The notes beneath the pieces were generated by a model, which saw only the letters and a list, made by a program, of their open reading frames with translations, was not told the origin of the DNA and did not search any database. From Fluviirhizobium alvei (GTDB lineage: Bacteria; Pseudomonadota; Alphaproteobacteria; Rhizobiales; Rhizobiaceae): a DNA stretch of 64,000 nt. The position numbers were made by a program, and so were the translations under genes. The stretch spans positions 62,001 through 126,000 of the forward strand of contig NZ_JAUOZU010000002.1 of the NCBI RefSeq assembly GCF_030551875.1. The letters are read 5' to 3'. This document shows, piece after piece, positions 43,196 through 52,881 of this stretch (position 1 is its first letter; every line of letters begins with the position of its first letter).

Positions 43196-45558
43196 TGGCC
43201 GTTCTCGATCGGAAACTGATGCGGGATCTCTGGCGCATGCGGGTGCAGGTGCTGGCGATCGCGCTTGTCATGGCCTGCGGCGTCGCCACTATCGTCACCG
43301 CGCTCGGCGCCCATCGTTCGCTGCTCGAAACCCGGTCTGCCTTTTACGACCGCTACCGTTTCGCCAATGTCTTTGCCACCGTCACTAGGGCGCCCGATGA
43401 AATCGGTGATCGGCTGGCGGCCGTCTCGGGCGTCGGCGGCATGGAACTGCGCATCGTAAAGGCGGCGATCCTCGATATCGAAGGCATGGCGGAACCGGCG
43501 GCCGGCGTTGCCGTCTCCATCCCCGATCGCGGCGAACCCGCAGTCAACCGCCTCTATCTCAGGGCCGGCCGTTTGCCGGATGCGTCCCGCGAGGGCGAGA
43601 TCGCGGTGGTGGAGAATTTCGCCAAGGCGCACCGGATGGAGATCGGCAGCCGGTTCCGTGCCATCATGAACGGCCGCAAGCGGCTCCTGACGGTCACCGG
43701 CATCGTGCTGTCGCCGGAATATATCTATTCGATCGGCCCTGGCGACATGGTGCCCGACCAGCGCCGTTTCGGCGTCTTCTTCATGCCGAAATCCGCGCTC
43801 GCCGGCATCTTCGACATGCAGGGCGCCTTCAATGACGTCGCCTTAAGAGTACTGCGCGGCGCCTCCGTTCAGACCGTCATCGACCAGCTCGATGCGATCC
43901 TCAAACCCTATGGCGGCACCGGTGCCTATGAGCGTACCGATCAGGTCTCGCATTCCTTTCTCGATAACGAACTGGTGCAGCTCAGGGCCATGGCCACGGT
44001 CATCCCGCCGGTGTTCCTGTTCGTCGCCGCCTTCCTGGTCAACATGATCCTGTCGCGCCTGATCGCGCTCGAACGCGAGCAGATCGGGCTTTTGAAGGCG
44101 GTCGGCTATTCCGACCTGATGATCGCCTGGCACTATGTGAAATTCACCATCGTCATCGCGCTCGTCGGCCTGCTCATCGGTTCGGTGGCCGGCAACTGGC
44201 TGGGCCGCGCCATGACGCGGCTCTATACGGAATTCTTTGCCTTTCCATTTCTGATCTTCCTGCAGAGCGCCGATCTTTATCTGATTGCCGCTGGCGTGAC
44301 GGTCGCAGCGGCCATCGCCGGCGCCTTGCGGTCGATCCTTTCGGTGGTGGCCTTGCCGGCTGCCGTTGCCATGAAACCGCCGGCGCCGACGCGCTTCCGC
44401 AGCCTGTTCGGCGGTCGGGGCCTGGCGCTCAGAATGTTCTCGCAGCTGACGATCATGGCCGCCCGCAACATGATCCGCTGGCCCTTGCGCACCGTCACCA
44501 CCATTTTCGGCACCTCGCTTTCGGTGGCGCTGCTGGTGACGGCCCTGTTCTCCTTCGATTCCATTGCCTACATGATCGATACGGTCTTCTTCCGCGCCGA
44601 GCGGCAGGATGCGATCCTGAGCTTTGCCACCGCCCGCACGCCGGATGCACTCGATGCGCTCAAGCGGCTGCCCGGCGTCATGAAGGCAGAGCCCTATAGG
44701 GCCGTCTCCGTCATCATGCGCCGCGGCCAGCACGAGCGGCGGCTGGCGATCAGCGCAATCGCCGAGGGCGGCGATCTTGCCCAGATCCTCGATACCGATC
44801 TGCGCGCCGTCACTCCGCCATCGACCGGGCTGATGGTGTCCGAACGGGTCGCCGCGATCTTCGAGCTCGGCATCGGCGACCCTGTCGAGATCACGGTGCC
44901 GGAGCTCGGCAATCGCCGCTTCAGCGTACCGGTCACGGCTGTGGTGCAGAGTTTCGTGGGGCTCAGCGTCTATATGGATGGGAACGCCCTTTCAGCCCTT
45001 CTGGGCGAGGGGCCGCGCATTTCAGGTGCGCGTATTTCCATCGACAGGCAAAAGCTTCCCGATCTCTATGCTGCGGTCAAGAACACGCCGGCCATCGCCA
45101 GCATCGCGCTTCTCGGCATCTCGCGCGAACGTTTCCGCGAGACGATCTCGCAGAACATCACCATGATGACGACGGTCTATAGCGTGCTGGCGATCATCAT
45201 CACCTTCGGCGTTATCTATAATTCCGCCCGCATTACGCTCTCGGAACAGGCGCGCGAACTCGCAAGCCTCCGCGTGCTCGGTTTCACCCGCATGGAAGTG
45301 TCGAGCGTGCTTCTGGTCGAGCTCTTCACCATCGTTCTGGTGGCGCAGCCGGCCGGCTGGCTCATCGGCTCGCTCTTTGCCCGCGCCATGGTCAAGGGCT
45401 TCGAAAGCGATCTCTTCCGCATCCCGTTCATCATCAACAATTCGACCTATGCGATCGCCAGCGCGATCGTGCTGACGGCCGGTCTTTTTTCGGCGCTGAT
45501 TGTCCGCCGCCGCATCGACCGGCTCGATCTGGTCTCCGTTCTCAAGACGAGGGAGTGA
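43195..45558 (+). CDS. ABC transporter permease with two FtsX domains
   Basis: 787-aa permease. An N-terminal membrane segment (~20-38) and large periplasmic domain are followed by a first FtsX unit (~275-400; LVNMILSRLIALEREQIGLL), a second periplasmic domain, and a C-terminal FtsX unit (~655-780; NSARITLSEQARELASLRVL; VLLVELFTIVLVAQPAGWLIG). The two-unit layout suggests one protein supplies both halves of the pore. Overlaps the ATPase gene by one base; 4 bp before the fusion-protein gene. Confidence 0.92.
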   Translation: MAVLDRKLMRDLWRMRVQVLAIALVMACGVATIVTALGAHRSLLETRSAFYDRYRFANVFATVTRAPDEIGDRLAAVSGVGGMELRIVKAAILDIEGMAEPAAGVAVSIPDRGEPAVNRLYLRAGRLPDASREGEIAVVENFAKAHRMEIGSRFRAIMNGRKRLLTVTGIVLSPEYIYSIGPGDMVPDQRRFGVFFMPKSALAGIFDMQGAFNDVALRVLRGASVQTVIDQLDAILKPYGGTGAYERTDQVSHSFLDNELVQLRAMATVIPPVFLFVAAFLVNMILSRLIALEREQIGLLKAVGYSDLMIAWHYVKFTIVIALVGLLIGSVAGNWLGRAMTRLYTEFFAFPFLIFLQSADLYLIAAGVTVAAAIAGALRSILSVVALPAAVAMKPPAPTRFRSLFGGRGLALRMFSQLTIMAARNMIRWPLRTVTTIFGTSLSVALLVTALFSFDSIAYMIDTVFFRAERQDAILSFATARTPDALDALKRLPGVMKAEPYRAVSVIMRRGQHERRLAISAIAEGGDLAQILDTDLRAVTPPSTGLMVSERVAAIFELGIGDPVEITVPELGNRRFSVPVTAVVQSFVGLSVYMDGNALSALLGEGPRISGARISIDRQKLPDLYAAVKNTPAIASIALLGISRERFRETISQNITMMTTVYSVLAIIITFGVIYNSARITLSEQARELASLRVLGFTRMEVSSVLLVELFTIVLVAQPAGWLIGSLFARAMVKGFESDLFRIPFIINNSTYAIASAIVLTAGLFSALIVRRRIDRLDLVSVLKTRE

Positions 45559-45562
45559 CATC

Positions 45563-46765
45563 ATGGACGCCACCTGGATCAAGCGCATCGGCCTCGCCGC
45601 ACTCGGCCTCGGCGTTGTCGGCGCCATTGCCTGGACCATGCGGCCGCAGCCGGCGCTCGTCGATATCGGCGCGGTCGTCAAGGCGCCGATGCGGGTGACG
45701 ATCACCCAGGAGGGGCGCACCCGTGTGCGCGAGATCTACACGATCTCGACGCCCATCACCGGCCATCTGTCGCGCACCATTCTCGATGTGGGCGATCCGG
45801 TCGAAGCGAACAAGACCGTCATTGCCGCGATCCACCCACTGGAGCCGCCGCTGATCGACAATCGCACCGAGACCGAACTGATCGCCGCGCGTGAGGCTGC
45901 CCGAGCGGCCGTCGTCATCGCCGAGACCGATTATGCCCGCGTGATGGCCAGCCTCGATCTCGCGGTCAAGGCGATGGAACGCGCAAGCCGCCTTTCGGCG
46001 ACCGGCGTGATTGCCGAAAGCACCATGCAGAAGGCCGCCGGCGAAGTCTCCGTCCTGAGGGCGCAGGTGCAATCGGCCCTGTCTTCCATCAATCTCAGGC
46101 GGGCGGAGCTGGAAAGCGCCGAGGCGCGCCTTCGTCAACCCGACCGCAAGGACATGAACTCAGGCGACAAATGCTGTGTTGAACTCACCGCGCCGGCGAG
46201 CGGAACCGTGCTCGAAGTCTATGCCAAGAGCGAACAGCCCGTAGCCGTCGGCGCCAAGATCGCCGATATCGGCAATCCGCGTGATCTCGAAGTGGTGGTC
46301 GATCTCGTTTCCGCCGATGCCGTCCGCGTCAAGCCGGGCGATCAGGCGTCGATCGTCGACTGGGGCGGCGACCGTCCGTTGAAAGCCACGCTCCGCCGCA
46401 TCGATCCGGCCGCCTTCACCAAGGTCTCGGCGCTCGGCATCGAGGAACAACGCGTCAATGCCGTCTTCGATCTCGGCGAGAGCGATCCGCGCCTTGGCCA
46501 TGGTTTCCGCATCTATGCCGAAATTGCCGTCTGGCAGGGCGAGAATATCGTGCAGGTGCCCTTGAGCGCGCTCTTTCGCACCGGCAACGACTGGACTGTG
46601 TTCGTGCTCAAGGATGGGGTGCTCGCACGCCGCACGGTTCGCATCGACCATATGAACGATCAGGCGGCGGAGGTGCTCGAAGGGCTTGCACCCGACGAGA
46701 AGGTCGTGCTCCATCCGGGCGATACGCTTGCCGATGGCATGGCGGCCGAGATTCGCAGCCAGTAA
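45563..46765 (+). CDS. HlyD-family periplasmic adaptor
   Basis: 400-aa membrane fusion protein. An N-terminal anchor (~residues 9-27), lipoyl-like half motif (ITGHLSRTILDVGDPVEANK), helical hairpin (~105-190), second half (ELTAPASGTVLEVYAKSEQP) and beta domain. It is the third gene of the ATPase-FtsX-adaptor exporter. Two adjacent cysteines (GDKCCVEL) precede the second lipoyl half, which is unusual for a periplasmic adaptor. No TolC in the window. Confidence 0.9.
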   Translation: MDATWIKRIGLAALGLGVVGAIAWTMRPQPALVDIGAVVKAPMRVTITQEGRTRVREIYTISTPITGHLSRTILDVGDPVEANKTVIAAIHPLEPPLIDNRTETELIAAREAARAAVVIAETDYARVMASLDLAVKAMERASRLSATGVIAESTMQKAAGEVSVLRAQVQSALSSINLRRAELESAEARLRQPDRKDMNSGDKCCVELTAPASGTVLEVYAKSEQPVAVGAKIADIGNPRDLEVVVDLVSADAVRVKPGDQASIVDWGGDRPLKATLRRIDPAAFTKVSALGIEEQRVNAVFDLGESDPRLGHGFRIYAEIAVWQGENIVQVPLSALFRTGNDWTVFVLKDGVLARRTVRIDHMNDQAAEVLEGLAPDEKVVLHPGDTLADGMAAEIRSQ

Positions 46766-46795
46766 GCCAGACGGGAGCCCAACGGAAGGAAGCGA

Positions 46796-48331
46796 ATGTT
46801 CACAGAAGACCAGTCCGCCACCGTTGCCTTCCTCGCCGACCCGGAGACCCATGGTCTTGACCGGCCCGTCAGGACCATGGAGACGCATATTTCCCGCATC
46901 TTCCTGACGGGTGGTCGCGTCTATAAGCTCAAGCGGGCGGTCAAACTGCCCTATGTCGATTTCTCGACGCCGGAAATCCGGCTCAATGCCTGTGAACGCG
47001 AGGTGGAATTCAACAGTCCCGGTGCGCCGGGCCTCTATTGCGGGGTTCGCCGCATCACCCGCGAGCCGGACGGCACGCTCGTCTTCGATGGCACCGGCAC
47101 ACTCGTCGATGCGGTCGTCGAGATGGTCGAATTCGCTCAGGAGCAGCTGTTCGACCGCATGGCCGATCGCGGCGAACTGGATGCGCCGCTGATGGCCGAC
47201 GTCGCCGAAATGATCGCCGATTATCATGGACGGGCGCCTGCGGTTCATACAGGTTCCGGATCGGCCAATGTCGCCGGCGTGCTCGCGATCAACGAGGCGG
47301 GTTTTGCCACCTCACATCTCTTCGAACCTTCGGCGGTTGCGCGCCTCAACGCCACCTTCCGGGCGGGACTGGCCCAGCATGCCGATCTCCTCGACCGGCG
47401 GGAGGCTGCCGGCCATGTCCGGCGTTGCCATGGCGATCTGCATCTGCGCAACATCTGCCGCATCGGCGATCGACCCTGCCTGTTCGACTGTATCGAATTC
47501 AACGACCAGATCGCCATCTGCGATACGCTCTATGATCTCGCCTTCCTGCTGATGGATCTCTGGCATCGCGGCATGCCCGATCTCGCCAACCGCGTCGCCA
47601 ACCGCTATCTCGACCGGACCGGCGATGATGACGGTTTCGTTCTGCTCACCTATTTCATGGCCATGCGGTCGGCTGTCCGCGCTCATGTCACCGCCACCCA
47701 GATCGAGGAGGGCAGCCCGAACGCGGCGCTCGCCGCCGAGGCGAAAAGCTATTTCGCGCTCGCCGAAAGCCTGCTCTCGCCCGCCCATTCGCGCGCCATC
47801 GTTATCGGCGGTCTGAGCGGCAGTGGAAAATCCACCATCGCTGATCATCTGGCGCCGGAACTTTCCCCGCCGCCGGGTGCCCGCATCATCGAGAGCGACC
47901 GGCTGCGCAAGCGCCATTTCGGCGCGACGCCGGAAACACCGTTGCCGCCCGAAGCCTATCGCCCCGAAGTCTCGGTCGTGATCTATCATCAGATGATCGA
48001 GCGGCTGCTTCTGATTGCCGGCGCTGGCGGCAGTGTCATCGTTGATGCCGTCTATGACCGGCCGGAGACCCGTGCCGCGATCGCCGAAGCCGCGCGCGCT
48101 GCCAGCCTTGCGCCGCTCCTCGTCTGGCTCGATGCCGATCCGGAACGCCTCAGGGATCGTGTCCGCGCCCGCACTCGCGAGAGCACGGCATCGGATGCCG
48201 ATACCGCCATTCTCGATCGCCAGCTCGATCATGATCCCGGAACGATCGACTGGCTCAGGATCGATGCGGCACAGCCGATCGCCGAGATTGTCGAAGAGCT
48301 CAAGAACCGCCTTCGCGCGCCGAAAGCTTGA
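46796..48331 (+). CDS. Bifunctional aminoglycoside-phosphotransferase-like / P-loop kinase protein
   Basis: 511-aa two-domain protein. Residues ~1-320 resemble the APH kinase-like fold (VYKLKRAVKLPYVDF; catalytic loop CHGDLHLRNIC; FDCIEFNDQIAICDTLYDLA). Residues ~335-511 are an AAA/adenylylsulfate-kinase-like P-loop domain with Walker A GGLSGSGKST. Known as a conserved fused protein without an established substrate. Antibiotic resistance should not be inferred from the APH similarity. GGAAGGAAG precedes the ATG. Confidence 0.85.
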   Translation: MFTEDQSATVAFLADPETHGLDRPVRTMETHISRIFLTGGRVYKLKRAVKLPYVDFSTPEIRLNACEREVEFNSPGAPGLYCGVRRITREPDGTLVFDGTGTLVDAVVEMVEFAQEQLFDRMADRGELDAPLMADVAEMIADYHGRAPAVHTGSGSANVAGVLAINEAGFATSHLFEPSAVARLNATFRAGLAQHADLLDRREAAGHVRRCHGDLHLRNICRIGDRPCLFDCIEFNDQIAICDTLYDLAFLLMDLWHRGMPDLANRVANRYLDRTGDDDGFVLLTYFMAMRSAVRAHVTATQIEEGSPNAALAAEAKSYFALAESLLSPAHSRAIVIGGLSGSGKSTIADHLAPELSPPPGARIIESDRLRKRHFGATPETPLPPEAYRPEVSVVIYHQMIERLLLIAGAGGSVIVDAVYDRPETRAAIAEAARAASLAPLLVWLDADPERLRDRVRARTRESTASDADTAILDRQLDHDPGTIDWLRIDAAQPIAEIVEELKNRLRAPKA

Positions 48332-48414
48332 CGGAGGTCAAGGCGCGTTTCTCCGATCCTGCAATGATCAGGCGCGACGACAGGTCCTGCCGTCGATCAA
48401 CCGAGGAGGGTGCC

Positions 48415-48861
48415 ATGGAAGGAATGCTTCTGCCGCGCAATGCCTGGCTTCTGGTCTGTGATGGAGCCACGGCACGGATTTTTGCCAATGAGGGCAATGC
48501 CGACAAGCCTCGGCTTGGCCTGCATTTCGCCTTTGATGAAAAGCATGACTCTGCCCACGAGCTGGGGACCGATCGTCCCGGACGGCTTGTCGCACCGGGC
48601 GGCGGGCCGATCAGCGCCACCGAAGAAACCGACTGGCATGCAAAGGCAGAGGAAACCTTCCTCAAAAAGGTCGCCGCCGCGCTGGAAGATGCCATCAAGG
48701 GCGAGGAGGCGCGCGCGGTTCTGGTCATCGCTCCGCCGAAAGCTCTCGGTTTTCTTAGGGATTGTTATGGCGACAGGACCCGCAAGGCGCTTGCCGGCGA
48801 ATGGGACAAGGATCTGACGGCACTTTCACCCGAGGCGCTTGCCGCACGCTTTGCCGGCTAG
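48415..48861 (+). CDS. Host attachment protein family (AtsE-like)
   Basis: 148-aa cytosolic protein of the family that includes Agrobacterium AtsE, linked to attachment to plant cells. Visible family parts are WLLVCDGATARIFANEG, FLKKVAAALEDAIK and LVIAPPKALGFLRD. The fold is like an eRF1/translation-factor middle domain, and the molecular function is not known. GAGGAGG immediately precedes the chosen ATG at 48415. Lies before a second-type FtsH gene. Confidence 0.86.
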   Translation: MEGMLLPRNAWLLVCDGATARIFANEGNADKPRLGLHFAFDEKHDSAHELGTDRPGRLVAPGGGPISATEETDWHAKAEETFLKKVAAALEDAIKGEEARAVLVIAPPKALGFLRDCYGDRTRKALAGEWDKDLTALSPEALAARFAG

Positions 48862-48978
48862 TCGAGACAGGATCGGCGGACTGCTTTCCGGTTGCCCGCC
48901 GGATGAACGTGAATACCGGCGTTGCTTTCCCGTGCCGATTGAACGAGCATGGCGGCAACGCCGTGAAAGGTTTCGAGA

Positions 48979-50802
48979 ATGGACAACAAGCATAAATTCA
49001 ACATCGGCTATTTTCTTTTTGCATTTCTGCTGCTCACCGGCTTCCAGCTCTGGTTCGCCTATCGCGATGTCGCCATCCTCTCCTATTCGGAACTGATGAC
49101 CTATGCCGAGGAGGGCAAGATCGCCACCGTCACCATCACCGAAACCACGGTGGATGGCACCTTCAAGGCACCCGAGAACGGCAAGAACCACTTTCTCGCC
49201 AACCGTGTCGATCCGCAGATGGCGGATATCTTCGACAAAGCCGGCGTCAAGGTCACCGGTGCCACCGACAGCAACTGGCTGAGCACGGTCCTGTCCTGGG
49301 TGGTGCCGATCCTGATCTTCTTCGGCCTATGGGCCTTCCTGTTTCGCGGCATTGCCGAAAAGCAGGGCATGGGCGGGCTCGTCAATATCGGCAAGTCCAA
49401 GGCCAAGGTCTTCATGGAACGCAAGACCGGTGTCACCTTCGATGATGTCGCCGGCGTCGAGGAGGCGAAGACCGAACTCAAGGAAATCGTCTCCTTCCTC
49501 AAGGACAAGGACAAGTTCGGCCGGCTGGGCGCGCGCATCCCCAAGGGCATCCTGCTTGTGGGCCCGCCCGGCACCGGCAAGACGCTGATGGCGCGCGCGG
49601 TGGCCGGCGAGGCAGGCGTTCCCTTCTTCTCGATCTCCGGCTCCGAATTCGTTGAAATGTTCGTCGGCGTCGGTGCCGCCCGCGTCCGCGATCTCTTCCA
49701 GCAGGCCCGCGCCGCTGCCCCCTGCATCATCTTCATCGATGAACTCGATGCGCTCGGCCGCGCCCGCTCGCCCTTCGGCGGCTATGGCGGCAACGACGAG
49801 AAGGAACAGACGCTCAACCAGCTTCTGTCCGAACTCGACGGATTCGATCCGCGGGTCGGCATCGTGCTGCTCGGCGCCACCAACCGGCCGGAAGTGCTCG
49901 ACCCGGCGCTCTTGCGCGCCGGCCGCTTCGACCGTCAGGTGGTGCTCGACCGTCCCGACAAATCCGGCCGCGAAGCCATCCTCAAGGTCCATCTCGCCAA
50001 GGTTGAGGTCGCCAAGACGGTCCGCACCGAGGAGATTGCGGCGATCACGCCCGGCTTTTCCGGCGCCGATCTTGCCAACCTTGTCAACGAGGCGGCAATC
50101 TTTGCCACCCGCCGTGGCGGCAACGATGTGACGATGGAGGATTTCACCCAGGCGGTCGAACGCATCGTCGCCGGGTCCGAGCGCCGCAGCCGGCTTCTGA
50201 AGCCGGAGGAGCGCAACCGCGTCGCCTATCACGAAATGGGCCATGCGCTGGTGGCCGCCGCGCTGAAGAGCGCCGATCCGGTCCACAAGATCTCGATTAT
50301 CCCGCGCTCGATCGGTGCGCTCGGCTATACGATGCAGCGGCCGACCGAGGACCGTTTCCTCATCACCCGTGACGAGCTCAAGGATCGCATGGTGGTGCTG
50401 CTCGGCGGTCGTGCCGCCGAGGACGTGGTGTTCGGCGAAATTTCCACCGGCGCTTCCGACGATCTCGTGAAAGTCACCGACATTGCCCGCCAGTTGGTGA
50501 CCCGCTTCGGCATGAGCGAGGTTCTGGGTCAGGCGGTGCTCGAACAGCAGGTCCAGCAATATCTCGGCGATGGTGTCGGCATGCCGCCGCGCAAGGATTA
50601 TTCCGAAGCCACGGCCCGCGAGGTTGATCTTGCCGTCCGCGGACTGATCGACGAGGCCTATCAGCGCGCCAAGACCATGCTGTCCGCCCGCCGCGACGAT
50701 CTCGATGCCGGTGCCAAAATCCTGCTCGAGAAGGAAACCATCACACCGGACGATTTCCCGTTGCTCAACGGCGTCCATGGTCCGGAAAAAGGTGCCGGCT
50801 GA
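48979..50802 (+). CDS. ATP-dependent zinc metalloprotease FtsH
   Basis: 607-aa membrane-bound AAA protease. Two membrane segments (~9-27 and ~103-122) flank a short periplasmic domain. Walker A GPPGTGKT is at 195-202, Walker [12 protein letters not shown] at ~250-260, the second region of homology [20 protein letters not shown] at ~300-319, and zinc site HEMGH at 418-422. The gene context (host-attachment, MgtA, ligase-GNAT) and short C-terminus suggest a second, specialised FtsH rather than the housekeeping copy; that is inference. Confidence 0.95.
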   Translation: MDNKHKFNIGYFLFAFLLLTGFQLWFAYRDVAILSYSELMTYAEEGKIATVTITETTVDGTFKAPENGKNHFLANRVDPQMADIFDKAGVKVTGATDSNWLSTVLSWVVPILIFFGLWAFLFRGIAEKQGMGGLVNIGKSKAKVFMERKTGVTFDDVAGVEEAKTELKEIVSFLKDKDKFGRLGARIPKGILLVGPPGTGKTLMARAVAGEAGVPFFSISGSEFVEMFVGVGAARVRDLFQQARAAAPCIIFIDELDALGRARSPFGGYGGNDEKEQTLNQLLSELDGFDPRVGIVLLGATNRPEVLDPALLRAGRFDRQVVLDRPDKSGREAILKVHLAKVEVAKTVRTEEIAAITPGFSGADLANLVNEAAIFATRRGGNDVTMEDFTQAVERIVAGSERRSRLLKPEERNRVAYHEMGHALVAAALKSADPVHKISIIPRSIGALGYTMQRPTEDRFLITRDELKDRMVVLLGGRAAEDVVFGEISTGASDDLVKVTDIARQLVTRFGMSEVLGQAVLEQQVQQYLGDGVGMPPRKDYSEATAREVDLAVRGLIDEAYQRAKTMLSARRDDLDAGAKILLEKETITPDDFPLLNGVHGPEKGAG

Positions 50803-50818
50803 CCGATCAGGGGAAGCA

Positions 50819-51889
50819 ATGTCCGCCAGCACAAACACAGAGCCGGGACCGGGCGGGCAGGGAAGCACACCGCTTCTCGATCCGGTCTCCGGCGCGCCGA
50901 TCGACGGCACGCTTCCGAAAACGTCCAGCCGCCAGCTGCTGGTCGGCTGGGGGCTGGCGCTGCTGGCGGTCGCGGCCGTCGCCTCGCTCTTCCTGCATGT
51001 CGGCGATCTGCGGCTCTTCGCCGAACATCTGCGTTCCGCCAATCCCTTGTGGATCGCGGCGGCCTTTCTCTGCCAGGCGCTCACCTATCTCTGTGCCGCA
51101 CTCGTCTGGCGCGGAACGCTCGACAAAGCCGGCGAGCCGCAACCGCTCGCAAGCCTCTTCAATCTGGCGCTTCTCGAACTCTTCGCCAATCAGGCGCTGC
51201 CCACCGGCGGCCTGTCGGGCTCGATTCTCGTTGTGCATGGGCTGGTGCGGCGCGGTGCGGATGCCGCCATTGCCACCACAGCACTTCTGGTCGCCTATAT
51301 TTCCTATTATGCCGCCTATCTGCTGGTCGGTCTCGCAGCCTTCTTCCTGCTCTGGCATCTCGGCGATCTCGAGGGTCCCTGGCTGGTGCTGTTGTGGCTC
51401 TTCCTCGGCGTCGTGATCCTGCTTGCGCTCGGTCTCCTGGCAATCGCCTTCGATCGCGGTCGTTTTGTGCCGCGCGCCGTGCTCGGTTGGTCGCCCATTG
51501 CCCGCTTCGTGCGCATTCTCGCCCGTGTCCGCACCGAACTCCTTGTCGATCGCTCGGTGCTCGGTCAGGCCATTGTCTGGCAGGCGGCGATCTTTCTGCT
51601 CGATGCCGCAACGCTCTGGTGCGCCGCTGAAGCGGTGGGCGGCGACGGACCGCTGTCGATCCTGTTGCCTGCCACCTTCATCGCCTTCATGCTGGCCTCG
51701 ATCACCGCCACGCTGACGCCGGTGCCGATGGGGCTCGGCACCTTCGAGGGTGTGGCGGCCGCCATGCTGCATTTTCTCGGCATGGGGCTTGAGGCAGCAC
51801 TTGCCGCGACGCTGATCTTTCGCGGCCTCACACTCTGGCTGCCGATGCTGCCGGGATTGATCCTGATGCGCAGGGAGACAAGGGGATGA
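50819..51889 (+). CDS. Flippase-like membrane protein (UPF0104/LPG-synthase TM region)
   Basis: 356-aa integral membrane protein with about eight hydrophobic segments. Patterns such as [20 protein letters not shown] and [19 protein letters not shown] fit the lysylphosphatidylglycerol synthase transmembrane/UPF0104 family. No soluble aminoacyl-transferase domain is attached, so lipid transport or an unknown envelope function is more likely than lysyl-PG synthesis. The ATG at 50819 has GGGGAAG upstream. The stop overlaps the next start (ATGA). Confidence 0.83.
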   Translation: MSASTNTEPGPGGQGSTPLLDPVSGAPIDGTLPKTSSRQLLVGWGLALLAVAAVASLFLHVGDLRLFAEHLRSANPLWIAAAFLCQALTYLCAALVWRGTLDKAGEPQPLASLFNLALLELFANQALPTGGLSGSILVVHGLVRRGADAAIATTALLVAYISYYAAYLLVGLAAFFLLWHLGDLEGPWLVLLWLFLGVVILLALGLLAIAFDRGRFVPRAVLGWSPIARFVRILARVRTELLVDRSVLGQAIVWQAAIFLLDAATLWCAAEAVGGDGPLSILLPATFIAFMLASITATLTPVPMGLGTFEGVAAAMLHFLGMGLEAALAATLIFRGLTLWLPMLPGLILMRRETRG

Positions 51890-52875
51890 TGATGAAAGCC
51901 ATGGCGCTCTTTGCCACCGGCGAGCCGCTCAAGCCCGTCGAGCGACCCTTGCCAGAGCCGGCAGCGGGCGAGATCCGGGTCCGGGTCGAAGCCTGCGCCG
52001 TCTGTCGCACCGATCTGCATGTGGTGGATGGCGACCTGCCGGACATGCAGTTCCCGATCATTCCCGGCCACGAGATCGTCGGTCGCGTCGAGGCGGTCGG
52101 GGCGGGCGTGGATGCCGCCAGGATCGGAAAACGCGTCGGCATTCCCTGGCTCGGCCATACCTGCGGCCATTGTTCGCATTGCCTGCATGGCCGCGAAAAT
52201 CTCTGCGATGCGCCGCTTTTCACCGGCTATACCCGCGATGGCGGCTTCGCCACCCATGTCGTGGCCGACAGCGACTTCGCCTTCGATCTCGACGAGGCCG
52301 CCGACCCGGTGGCGATCGCGCCGCTGCTCTGTGCCGGTCTTATCGGCTGGCGTTCGCTGCGCAAGGCCGGCGAGGGCCGTTCGATAGGTCTTTACGGCTT
52401 CGGCGCTGCCGCCCATATCATCGCCCAGGTCTGCCTGCATCAGGGCCGCTCCGTCTATGCCTTCACACGGGCAGGCGATCGCCAGGCGCAGGACTTTGCG
52501 CTCAGTCTCGGGGTCGATTGGGCCGGCGCTTCGGAAGAAAGGCCCCCGGTCGAACTCGATTGCGCCATCCTCTTCGCGCCAATCGGCGATCTGGTGCCGA
52601 AAGCGCTCAAGGCCGTGCGCAAGGGTGGCCGCGTCGTCTGTGGCGGCATTCACATGACCGATATACCCCAAATGCCCTATGCGGTTCTCTGGGGCGAGCG
52701 CGAACTGGTGAGCGTCGCCAACCTCACCCGCGCCGATGGCGAGGAATTCTTCCCCGCCGCAAAGGCGGCGCAGGTCACCACCCACACCGTTGCCTATCCG
52801 CTCGGCGACGCCAACCGGGCACTCGATGATCTCCGCAACGGCCGCATCTCCGGCGCTGCGGTGCTGGTGCCCTGA
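51886..52875 (+). CDS. Zinc-dependent alcohol dehydrogenase
   Basis: 329-aa medium-chain dehydrogenase. Catalytic zinc ligands appear in CAVCRTDLH and PGHEIVG; structural-zinc cysteines in [15 protein letters not shown]. The cofactor-binding region reads [20 protein letters not shown]. It resembles AdhA-type zinc-binding dehydrogenases found in stress clusters. The substrate is unknown. It overlaps the flippase-like gene by ATGA and is convergent with mgtA. Confidence 0.93.
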   Translation: MMMKAMALFATGEPLKPVERPLPEPAAGEIRVRVEACAVCRTDLHVVDGDLPDMQFPIIPGHEIVGRVEAVGAGVDAARIGKRVGIPWLGHTCGHCSHCLHGRENLCDAPLFTGYTRDGGFATHVVADSDFAFDLDEAADPVAIAPLLCAGLIGWRSLRKAGEGRSIGLYGFGAAAHIIAQVCLHQGRSVYAFTRAGDRQAQDFALSLGVDWAGASEERPPVELDCAILFAPIGDLVPKALKAVRKGGRVVCGGIHMTDIPQMPYAVLWGERELVSVANLTRADGEEFFPAAKAAQVTTHTVAYPLGDANRALDDLRNGRISGAAVLVP

Positions 52876-52881
52876 TCGATC

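Noticed and set aside
46796-48331. Reading the APH-like protein as an antibiotic-resistance gene
   Set aside because: The fused APH/P-loop kinase is a general conserved protein; there is no mobile context and no resistance-family motif beyond the shared kinase fold.
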